From NCBI GenBank assembly GCA_020720705.1, contig DYOJ01000180.1:1-5548 (forward strand): a stretch of 5,548 nt of DNA, read 5' to 3'. Every line of letters starts with the position of its first letter. Position 1 is the stretch's first letter. The notes beneath the pieces were generated by a model. It saw nothing but the letters and a program-made list of their open reading frames with translations, did no database searches and had not been told where the DNA came from. Positions 1-5,360 of this stretch are shown here, in pieces. A program made the position numbers and the translations under genes. The stretch is from Acetofilamentum sp. (GTDB taxonomy: Bacteria; Bacteroidota; Bacteroidia; Bacteroidales; JAADGE01).

Positions 1-55
1 CTAAACTTGTTGCCGTTAGCAACAATGTGCCAAGTAAAAATAATTTGTAATTCAT
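1..55 (-). CDS. N-terminus of an exported protein (partial, runs off the window)
   Basis: On the minus strand an ATG at 55-53 opens a frame that stays open to the left edge and reads MNYKLFLLGTLLLTATSL. It has a Lys at position 4, then a hydrophobic run rich in Leu and small residues, which is the layout of a Sec signal peptide. The mature protein lies outside the window, so its function cannot be told. A good -7 promoter box on the same strand (141-134) sits at a sensible distance upstream, giving a leader of roughly 70-75 nt, which supports this as a real gene start. It is transcribed divergently from the LuxR-type regulator to its right. No Shine-Dalgarno sequence is visible, which is normal for Bacteroidota. 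Only 18 codons are visible, so this rests on the signal-peptide pattern plus the promoter. Confidence 0.62.
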   Translation of the reverse strand, partial: MNYKLFLLGTLLLTATSL

Positions 56-56
56 G

Positions 57-87
57 ATTGAAAATTTGTAATTTGTTTGTTTTCAAT
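57..87 (-). repeat. 8-bp inverted repeat abutting the start codon of the minus-strand gene
   Basis: ATTGAAAA at 57-64 is exactly the reverse complement of TTTTCAAT at 80-87, with 15 nt between. In the minus-strand transcript this gives an AU-rich 8-bp hairpin ending one base before the AUG at 55. It could affect ribosome access, but the stem has a single C-G pair and such repeats are fairly common in AT-rich DNA. An 11-bp direct repeat (aatttgtaatt at 42-52 and 63-73) overlaps it. Confidence 0.35.
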
Positions 88-133
88 GGTTTGTAAAAAC
101 ATTCGCCCTTAGAATAGACATCTTGCGAAAGTG

Positions 134-141
134 CAAAATTA
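134..141 (-). promoter_or_regulatory. -7 promoter element for the leftward gene
   Basis: The minus strand reads TAATTTTG from 141 to 134, a full match to the Bacteroidota primary-sigma -7 consensus TAnnTTTG. Transcription would start near 127, leaving a leader of about 70-75 nt before the ATG at 55. A clear -33 TTTG element is not visible at the expected spacing, so the call rests on the -7 box and its position. Confidence 0.5.
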
Positions 142-155
142 ATAAAAAAAAATTA

Positions 156-163
156 TATTTTTG
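156..163 (+). promoter_or_regulatory. -7 promoter element for the LuxR-type regulator
   Basis: TATTTTTG at 156-163 fully matches the Bacteroidota -7 consensus TAnnTTTG. The expected transcription start is near 169-171, about 87 nt before the TTG at 257. It faces away from the leftward promoter at 141-134. The -33 region is not convincing. The left arm of the 13-bp inverted repeat (167-179) falls right at the predicted transcription start. Confidence 0.45.
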
Positions 164-166
164 AGT

Positions 167-311
167 CCGGTCTAAAAAGCCGTCAAAAACGAAGAGTTAA
201 AATACAACTACTTGATTACTAATGTTTTATGAAATACAATTTAAAAATACAACTATTTGATAAACAATGAATTGCGAATTTTAATATACTTTTACGACCT
301 TTTTAGACCGG
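167..311. repeat. Exact 13-bp inverted repeat flanking the regulator's leader and start
   Basis: CCGGTCTAAAAAG at 167-179 is the exact reverse complement of CTTTTTAGACCGG at 299-311, with 119 bp between. The left arm lies at the predicted transcription start. The right arm lies inside the coding region, at codons for Leu-Phe-Arg-Pro. It could be a recombination site pair for an invertible segment, the ends of a small mobile relic, or a long-range stem in the mRNA enclosing the start codon. No target-site duplication is evident next to the arms, and no invertase gene is in the window. Confidence 0.5.
199..269 (+). repeat. Imperfect 26-bp direct repeat, 45-bp period, in the regulator's leader
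   Basis: Positions 199-224 and 244-269 match at 22 of 26 bases. Both copies begin aaaatacaacta and both end in ATG. Neither ATG opens a useful frame: the one at 222 stops at 258-260, and the one at 267 stops after five codons. The second copy spans the proposed TTG start at 257. This looks like a local duplication of leader sequence that may have rebuilt the start region of the regulator. Confidence 0.5.
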
Positions 312-859
312 TATCATATTTTGAACAAAAATATTTACTCGACACAACCTCAAACGAACCATATACAGCGTTTAACAATTTAATTCATCCGGATGATTTG
401 CCAATTTTGCATCGCATCCACCACTGGGCATTCGGCTCTGTTTTAAATATTGACCCTGACAAACGCAACGACCTTATGCTTTTTTACACGCTAAGACTAA
501 GGTTGCGAGATAATTCGTTCGGAATGAGTCGAGTTTCGGTGAAAGTTCTCGAAACTGATGTAAACGGAGCGATTTGGTTGGTTTTATTTGTGCTGGAAAA
601 AAATAAATCAGACTATTACGAACAGCCTTATATCTCATTTCCGAGTTCAAAAAATAACTATTATCCGTTAAATCCAAGCATAGTCGGACGTTTAACTTTG
701 GCTGAACAACAATTGATACCCTATCTGTTCGGATATTTTTCTATAAACGACATTGCATCCGAAACCGGGAAAAGTCCGCACACAATAAAAGACCATTTAC
801 GCCATATCAAACTAAAAATCAGCAACGATGACAGAATCGAAATGCAACGTGAATTGTAG
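257..859 (+). CDS. LuxR-family transcriptional regulator with N-terminal PAS-like domain
   Basis: The product, about 200 residues, is probably a cytoplasmic DNA-binding regulator. Residues about 148-195 form a LuxR/GerE-type helix-turn-helix: LTLAEQQLIPYLFGYFS, then the recognition part INDIASETGKSPHTIKDHLR. Residues about 35-115 look like a divergent PAS fold, including NLIHPDDLPILHRIHHWAF and a later beta-rich part ending WLVLFVLE. This order (PAS-like sensor then LuxR HTH) is known from many Bacteroidota orphan regulators; no receiver domain with a phosphorylatable Asp is visible. The ligand and target genes cannot be read from the sequence. The start is uncertain: the frame opens after a TAA at 242 and has no ATG until about codon 74, inside the PAS-like part, so the TTG at 257 is the best candidate. 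Alternatively, loss of one A from the A5 run at 243-247 would join the ATG at 229 to this frame. The large VWA gene follows 170 bp later on the same strand, with its own promoter. Confidence 0.75.
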   Translation: MINNELRILIYFYDLFRPVSYFEQKYLLDTTSNEPYTAFNNLIHPDDLPILHRIHHWAFGSVLNIDPDKRNDLMLFYTLRLRLRDNSFGMSRVSVKVLETDVNGAIWLVLFVLEKNKSDYYEQPYISFPSSKNNYYPLNPSIVGRLTLAEQQLIPYLFGYFSINDIASETGKSPHTIKDHLRHIKLKISNDDRIEMQREL

Positions 860-946
860 TATGCCTACGAATGTTCGGTTTGTTAAATTCTTCTGCTCGC
901 TTTTGAAAACATTTTTACGATTTTTATTTTTTTACGATTTTTTGTG

Positions 947-954
947 TATTTTTG
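947..954 (+). promoter_or_regulatory. -7 promoter element for the VWA membrane protein gene
   Basis: TATTTTTG at 947-954 fully matches TAnnTTTG, and the surrounding context (ttttttgtgTATTTTTGc) is typical of Bacteroidota promoters. Transcription would start near 960. This decides the gene start: a TTG at 952 opens the frame but lies inside the promoter box, so translation must begin downstream, at ATG 991, 1003 or 1033. The 12-base string tttacgattttt occurs twice just upstream (914-925 and 931-942). Confidence 0.55.
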
Positions 955-1032
955 CTTAATAATCATACCGAAATATTTTTTTTGGTCATAATGCTGTTGA
1001 TAATGCAAAATCTCGCTCAAAGTCGTACAAAT

Positions 1033-3567
1033 ATGTTGCGTTTTCTTGTCGGAACGGCAAACGATTATGCACTTCGATTTAAAAAATTGCAACAAGAACT
1101 ATCGCAAAACGAAGCATTTACTTTTTTTGCCGAACCGATAGTTGCCGGACAAAACATTGTTTGGCGGACACCCTTATCCGGCACAATTTCGACTTTCGGA
1201 AAACTAAGCGAAACTGAACGCAATCAAGCTAAAATGACTTTGCGAATAGCAGCGGTGCAGCTAAAATCAGCGTTTCCGAAAAACAGTGTTTTTTTGAGCG
1301 AGATAGATAATTTGTGCACTGTCCCGTCAGATAACGACATCTTTATTGTTAAAACTGCACAAGGCGACAAAATTGTGGTTTCCAATTGGGGCACGGTATC
1401 CGATGCTGCCGACAGCCCGCCTACGCAAATAATGATTGGTGAAAATTTCCCGGTACCTGTTGTGTTTGAAACTCAACACCCCGACGGCACGCCTGCCCCC
1501 AACGAAACCGTTACCATTGTTTATAACGACCTCGCACGTGAAAACACCTCTGACGCCTCGGCACGAATTGATTTCGGATTGGTAAATATTGCAACTCCGT
1601 TCGTAGCCTATCAAACCATTAACGGTAAACAAGTAAATTTGCAAAACTACTTATGTGACGGAAGACCGCTGTATATTGTAGTCGTAAAACCGTATTTCGA
1701 TATGGTATTCACCGTAAAATACGATACAGGCGAGATTATCCCCAATTCAACCTTCACATTTGAATACGAAGAGGAGGCAAAAACCCTCACTTCCGATGCT
1801 CAAGCTAAAATGTTGCTCAAAGATATTGCGCAAAACACCAAAATAAGTGCTTTTCAGAACATTGACGGAGAACGAAAACATATACATACCTTCACTTGCA
1901 GTGCAAACAAATTACAAAACCATCACGACATTATCATTCCGAAACCTGAAATTATCATTCCGCCCGTGATTGAAGATAGGTTTCTGAAAATTAAAATTAT
2001 TGATAAAAAGGAAAATCCGCTTGCCGACATAAAAACCGATATTTTTAAACAACCTTATACCATTTCGGACAATACCAATGCCGAGGGGTTTGTCGTGTTC
2101 ACAAACCCTGCCGTAAATACTTCCGAGACTGTACCTTATGTCGTGCATTACAACAAACACAAAGTGCCTTGGAGTTGGCGATATAAAACGCGCGTGTTTG
2201 AAATATTCGATAATACAAAACACAAAACCGGTAAAACCCTCACATACAAAAGCAATGCGGATGAATATCATATCATGGTTAAACCTCGTTGTTTGTGGTG
2301 TTTACTTTTGTTGCTGATACCTTTGATATTGTTGATTCGGATAAACGGTAGTGCGGATTACATCGTCAAAAACGAGCACACTCGATTGCCTGTCGAAAAT
2401 ATTACGGTAACCATGAGCTACACAGACGATAAAGGCAGAGACCTCGAAAAATCGGACATCACAGACGTTGACGGCGAAGCTCATTTCCGTGTGAAAGGTA
2501 AACGAATTTGGCAACTTATGTTGGGCGAAAGCATTAATGATTACCGAATAACAGGTTCTGCAATAAGTGGTGGAGTTACGCATGACACACGTACAGATAA
2601 ACTCCGTGATATTGAAGGAGAACTTGCCGAATTATGGATTCGAACATCTTATGAGGAGTTTGTCGTAGAAACGGTCAGTATGCGCAAACCGGACTTTAAG
2701 ATTCCGGCTGCAACCGTAAAACTGACTGTGAGTTATTTGGGAAAAGATACGGTCTATTCAGCCACAACAGACACCATGGGACGCGCTGTGTTTAAACTCA
2801 TGGCACATGCAGACAAAATTTACTTGCACGGCTCAAAAGACGGATATTATAACGACAGCCTTAATACCGTGTATCCAAAAGCAAAATCAGACCAAAATTT
2901 AAGAACCCTTAAACTTAAACCTTTCGAGTATTCACTTGATATTGTGATGTGTATGGATGCAACCGGCAGTATGGGCGGATTGCTGAATGCTATAAAAAGC
3001 AAAGCGGAAAAGTTTTATTCCGAACTGCAAGAGGCAATGCTCGAACACGATAAATATACCGAAAAAATGCAAGTTCGCGTAGTGGTGTTCCGCGATTATT
3101 ATTCAGACAGTAAACCAATGACCGAGTCTCCGTTTTTCATAATGCCCGATAAATCAAAGGACTACAAACGTGCACTCAAAGATGCTTATGCTGACGGCGG
3201 CGGCGACACGCCTGAATCCGGCTTGGAGGCTTTATCGCTCTCGGTGATGTCCGATTGGAACATTACAGGCAAACATATTCGTCAAATTGTTGTGCTGTGG
3301 ACAGATGCAGATGCAATTGCCCTGGATGACCCTCGCCGAAAATCTGTCTCGAAAATACCGGCAAAAGTGCCTGCTGATTTTGCAGGACTGACTGCCGAGT
3401 GGTCTAAAATTTCAAAATCTGCCAGATTAGTTTTGTTTGCCCCAAAAACCGGCTACTGGGAGCAAATTGATAAGGAGTGGAACAATGTGATGTTTATTGA
3501 AAACAGCGGCTCAATAACGAACCGAGATTATGCAAAAGCGATTGAAGCTATCGCAAAAAACATATAA
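1033..3567 (+). CDS. Single-pass membrane protein with beta-sandwich repeats and C-terminal VWA domain (SrfA-like N-terminus?)
   Basis: Numbering is from the first open codon (TTG at 952, 871 codons to the stop); the ATG at 1033 is codon 28, giving 844 residues. ATG 991 (codon 14) is a real alternative; TTG 952 is disfavoured because it lies in the -7 box. Parts in order: an alpha/beta N-terminal region (28-160) with IVWRTPLSG, a following ERNQAK segment and VPSDNDIFIV...SNWG; two similar beta-rich repeats (about 168-247 and 249-332), each with a TSDA motif and a late Cys; an IIIPKPE/IIIPPVIE linker; a third beta-rich segment (344-440); a Leu-rich membrane helix (448-464, CLWCLLLLLIPLILLI); two more beta-rich segments (about 466-570 and 573-655); and a VWA domain (660-871). 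The VWA metal site looks complete: DATGS (669-673), T753 in GGGDTPE, and D785 in LWTDAD. VWA domains bind protein partners through a metal ion. The N-terminal region recalls, from memory, the SrfA family of proteobacteria; this is unverified. No enzymatic motif is seen. Which side of the membrane each half occupies is unclear. Confidence 0.85.
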   Translation: MLRFLVGTANDYALRFKKLQQELSQNEAFTFFAEPIVAGQNIVWRTPLSGTISTFGKLSETERNQAKMTLRIAAVQLKSAFPKNSVFLSEIDNLCTVPSDNDIFIVKTAQGDKIVVSNWGTVSDAADSPPTQIMIGENFPVPVVFETQHPDGTPAPNETVTIVYNDLARENTSDASARIDFGLVNIATPFVAYQTINGKQVNLQNYLCDGRPLYIVVVKPYFDMVFTVKYDTGEIIPNSTFTFEYEEEAKTLTSDAQAKMLLKDIAQNTKISAFQNIDGERKHIHTFTCSANKLQNHHDIIIPKPEIIIPPVIEDRFLKIKIIDKKENPLADIKTDIFKQPYTISDNTNAEGFVVFTNPAVNTSETVPYVVHYNKHKVPWSWRYKTRVFEIFDNTKHKTGKTLTYKSNADEYHIMVKPRCLWCLLLLLIPLILLIRINGSADYIVKNEHTRLPVENITVTMSYTDDKGRDLEKSDITDVDGEAHFRVKGKRIWQLMLGESINDYRITGSAISGGVTHDTRTDKLRDIEGELAELWIRTSYEEFVVETVSMRKPDFKIPAATVKLTVSYLGKDTVYSATTDTMGRAVFKLMAHADKIYLHGSKDGYYNDSLNTVYPKAKSDQNLRTLKLKPFEYSLDIVMCMDATGSMGGLLNAIKSKAEKFYSELQEAMLEHDKYTEKMQVRVVVFRDYYSDSKPMTESPFFIMPDKSKDYKRALKDAYADGGGDTPESGLEALSLSVMSDWNITGKHIRQIVVLWTDADAIALDDPRRKSVSKIPAKVPADFAGLTAEWSKISKSARLVLFAPKTGYWEQIDKEWNNVMFIENSGSITNRDYAKAIEAIAKNI
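1930..1962 (+). repeat. 21-bp-period coding repeat in the VWA protein linker
   Basis: attatcattccg occurs at 1930-1941 and again at 1951-1962, encoding IIIP twice in the linker between the second and third beta-rich segments (residues 327-338). The spacing is a multiple of three, so copy-number change would keep the frame. It is probably a small in-frame duplication that lengthened a Pro/Ile linker. Confidence 0.55.
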
Positions 3568-3575
3568 TCAATCAG

Positions 3576-3640
3576 TTGAAATTCAGTGGAAATTCAATGG
3601 AAATTCAATGGAAATTCAATGGAAATTTATGGAAATTAAA
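3576..3640 (+). repeat. Six-unit 11-bp tandem repeat in the convergent intergenic region
   Basis: Units are 3576-3586 (ttgaaattcag), three exact copies of tggaaattcaa (3587-3597, 3598-3608, 3609-3619), a 10-bp unit (3620-3629) and a diverged 11-bp unit (3630-3640). The array begins 8 bp after the VWA gene stop. Units are directly abutting, with no spacers, so this is a minisatellite and not a CRISPR. Divergence at both ends with identical central units fits expansion by replication slippage. The rest of the 181-bp intergenic region (to 3748) holds no supported gene and no strong terminator. Confidence 0.85.
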
Positions 3641-3748
3641 CGGATTAAACAAATAAACTGAACTGTATCTGAAATTGCTCAGTAACATTTATACTACATG
3701 TAAACTCTCAACGGTAAGCCGTAAACAGTCTAAAATAGAGCGAAATTC

Positions 3749-4531
3749 CTATTTTTTGGGTTGCAATAGAGTGGTATTGGCAGATATTTTTGAGCGTTTA
3801 TCGGGAACATCCATTTTTATACGATAGGCACTCTCATTACGCATCCATGAGGCGATAGAATCCATCCAAACAACTGCGGAGGCTCTTGTGGGATGCGCGC
3901 CGTCTTTTCCTCGTTTGTATTTTAACTTTTTAGATTCAAAATATCGTCCCGTTCCTACATTCTCCAAAATTAAGTCGTTTATACCTGTATCGTCTTTCCA
4001 ATTTGGCGGAGCTATCCATACAAACGGCAAGGTATCCATTTGAGATACAATTCGTTTCACATATTTATTCCTTGCATTTTTAATATCTCTAATAAACAGT
4101 TCGTTTGAACCCAAAGAAAGAAATACAAAAGTCGGTTTTTCCTTACGAATAAAGTAAGCTAAAGTATCTGAAGTGCCGTACCATAAGGTTTGTGAACTGT
4201 ACCAAATGACGGTTTTCATTGTATGTCCGTTATATTCAACATAATCGCGCATGCGAAGCATTAACCCTTCGAGCATTGAATCTCCGATAAGCAAAATATG
4301 TTGTGCTGATGAATCAACAACGACACTGTCCGCAGATTGAGCGGCTTCGATATGAGCAATATTCTGAACTTCAATTGTTTCAATCGAATCGGAAAAAAAA
4401 AGATATTTTTTTACACCTGATTTTTTTACGGTGATATTTCCGAGATTGAACTCAATTTCTACAAAAGAGTAAACGGTTATCAGGATAAGCCCGATGGTGA
4501 TTATGCTTACAAATTGCCAAAGTGCGCGCAT
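3749..4531 (-). CDS. Membrane-anchored SGNH/GDSL-type hydrolase (probable esterase)
   Basis: The 260-residue product is likely an ester hydrolase held in the inner membrane with its catalytic part in the periplasm. Residues 6-24 form one N-terminal membrane helix (QFVSIITIGLILITVYSF) without a clear cleavage site, followed by a variable linker (25-75). The SGNH motifs follow in order: block I ILLIGDSML with nucleophile S85; block III LSLGSNELF with oxyanion Asn N143; block V DGAHPT with D210 and H213. The usual block II Gly is not obvious. VWIAPPNWKDD (171-181) comes before the catalytic DxxH. The layout recalls the DUF459-like branch of SGNH proteins, some of which act on envelope polysaccharides; the substrate here is unknown. 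Its ATG directly follows the TAA of the upstream esterase with no gap, so the two are co-transcribed and probably translationally coupled. Three homopolymer runs (T9, A7, A7 on the coding strand) lie in the linker region. Confidence 0.85.
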   Translation of the reverse strand: MRALWQFVSIITIGLILITVYSFVEIEFNLGNITVKKSGVKKYLFFSDSIETIEVQNIAHIEAAQSADSVVVDSSAQHILLIGDSMLEGLMLRMRDYVEYNGHTMKTVIWYSSQTLWYGTSDTLAYFIRKEKPTFVFLSLGSNELFIRDIKNARNKYVKRIVSQMDTLPFVWIAPPNWKDDTGINDLILENVGTGRYFESKKLKYKRGKDGAHPTRASAVVWMDSIASWMRNESAYRIKMDVPDKRSKISANTTLLQPKK

Positions 4532-5323
4532 TTATTTTCTATTTATCATTGATTGTGAGAAAAGCCATTTTAAAAGTTCCGGTTCGGCAAAAGCTTTGTT
4601 CCAACTATCGTGCCCTACACCCGGATATTCGGAATATTTGGGACTGCCGCCGGCTTTTTTTAGAGCATCAACCATATCGCGTGAGCGTTGCGTAAGTACA
4701 AGTTTGTCGTTGCCTCCGTGAAATGTCCATATCGGTACACCCACCAAACGTCCGGCTTGTTTGACATCACCACCGCCGCAAATGGGCAGAGCCGCCGCAA
4801 ACCGTTCGGGATAACGCGAAATTAAATCCCAAGTGCCGAAACCGCCCATGGACAAGCCGGCAACATATATCCGGTTGGTATCAATCGGATAAGCAGCAAT
4901 GAGTTCGTCGAGTAAATTCATGACCAATTCCAAATTTTTTGACAGATTCACAGGCATATCATGTGCCGGTAATTTCCAATCCACTTCAACCCATCGGTTG
5001 TTTTCGGGACATTGCGGAAATATTACAAACGACTGAAAATCAATTCTGTTTTTGATGTTTGAAAATAATTTCGAGCCGTGAATTAACTGTTTTTCGTTAT
5101 CGTTACCACGCTCGCCCGCTCCGTGCAAAAATATCACGAGCGGATATTTTTTTCCCGATTCACAATCAGAAAAATCTATGAGCGGATTCATTTGTCGGTA
5201 ACGCAAAGTATCTCCCTTGCCGTTCAAAAACTCTTTTTTAAGATACATTTCGGTATCAATGATTTGTGCCGATGTAAAATTAACGACCGAAAGTAGAAGT
5301 GCAATGGTGCTGAAAAATCTCAT
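4532..5323 (-). CDS. Exported alpha/beta-hydrolase esterase (CE1 / COG4099 predicted-peptidase type)
   Basis: The 263-residue product is a secreted or periplasmic serine hydrolase. Residues 1-19 are a Sec signal peptide (MRFFSTIALLLSVVNFTSA, cleavage near SAQ). The alpha/beta-hydrolase core follows: oxyanion-side motif FLHGAGERGND (65-75), FPQCPENNRW (102-111), nucleophile elbow GLSMGG with S158, acid D206 in HGGNDKLV, and H238 in GVGHDSW. All three triad residues are in the expected order and the length is usual for a single-domain enzyme. Relatives include feruloyl and acetyl-xylan esterases of family CE1 and proteins labelled phospholipase/carboxylesterase or predicted peptidase; esterase action on an acylated sugar is more likely than peptidase action, but the substrate cannot be read. 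The ATG at 5323 is preferred because the signal peptide begins there. The unrecognised gene upstream ends 37 bp away, and the SGNH hydrolase follows with zero spacing, so all three may form one operon. Confidence 0.9.
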   Translation of the reverse strand: MRFFSTIALLLSVVNFTSAQIIDTEMYLKKEFLNGKGDTLRYRQMNPLIDFSDCESGKKYPLVIFLHGAGERGNDNEKQLIHGSKLFSNIKNRIDFQSFVIFPQCPENNRWVEVDWKLPAHDMPVNLSKNLELVMNLLDELIAAYPIDTNRIYVAGLSMGGFGTWDLISRYPERFAAALPICGGGDVKQAGRLVGVPIWTFHGGNDKLVLTQRSRDMVDALKKAGGSPKYSEYPGVGHDSWNKAFAEPELLKWLFSQSMINRK

Positions 5324-5342
5324 AAAAAAACGATTTTAGCCG

Positions 5343-5350
5343 TAAAAGTA
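5343..5350 (-). promoter_or_regulatory. Possible -7 element in front of the esterase gene
   Basis: The minus strand reads TACTTTTA from 5350 to 5343, matching TAnnTTTG at all but the last base. It lies within the 37-bp gap between the upstream stop and the esterase start and would give a leader of only about 10-15 nt. An internal promoter is possible, but simple read-through from the upstream gene explains expression equally well. Confidence 0.25.
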
Positions 5351-5360
5351 TAAAAGTTTT

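Noticed and set aside
7..25. Perfect 7-bp inverted repeat TTGTTGC/GCAACAA with a 5-nt loop
   Set aside because: It lies inside the signal-peptide codons (Leu/Thr/Ala repeats) and is explained by codon content; no trailing U-tract and no flanking partner.
952..990. TTG at 952 as start of the VWA protein, giving a hydrophobic IFFLVIMLLIM N-terminus that looks like a signal peptide
   Set aside because: The TTG lies inside the TATTTTTG -7 box, so it would be upstream of the transcript. The hydrophobic run is what T-rich non-coding DNA translates to, and there are no N-terminal positive charges.
883..1095. Minus-strand 70-codon frame over the promoter of the VWA gene
   Set aside because: Lys- and Ile-rich low-complexity product from T-rich DNA, overlapping a good promoter and the start of a real gene.
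1912..2271. Antisense open frame of 119 codons inside the VWA gene (with smaller ones at 1327-1644 and 2302-2583)
   Set aside because: The sense strand has clear conserved motifs and domain structure throughout; the antisense products have no recognisable domain, signal or promoter.
3576..3640. CRISPR-like array
   Set aside because: Units of 11 bp abut directly with no spacers and no cas genes are present; it is a simple tandem repeat.
3597..3656. Small open frame from an ATG within the tandem repeat, encoding a short peptide rich in Asn, Trp and Lys
   Set aside because: Made almost wholly of repeat units, with no promoter or conserved feature.
3695..3702. Palindrome TACATGTA in the convergent intergenic region as an operator
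   Set aside because: A single 8-bp palindrome with no nearby promoter is expected by chance in AT-rich DNA.
3711..3722. ACGG-taag-CCGT hairpin as a terminator for the converging genes
   Set aside because: Only a 4-bp stem, no U-tract on either side; too weak to call.
4494..4721. Plus-strand open frame across the junction of the two hydrolase genes
   Set aside because: It is antisense to two well-supported genes, one of them carrying the esterase His motif there, and shows no motif of its own.
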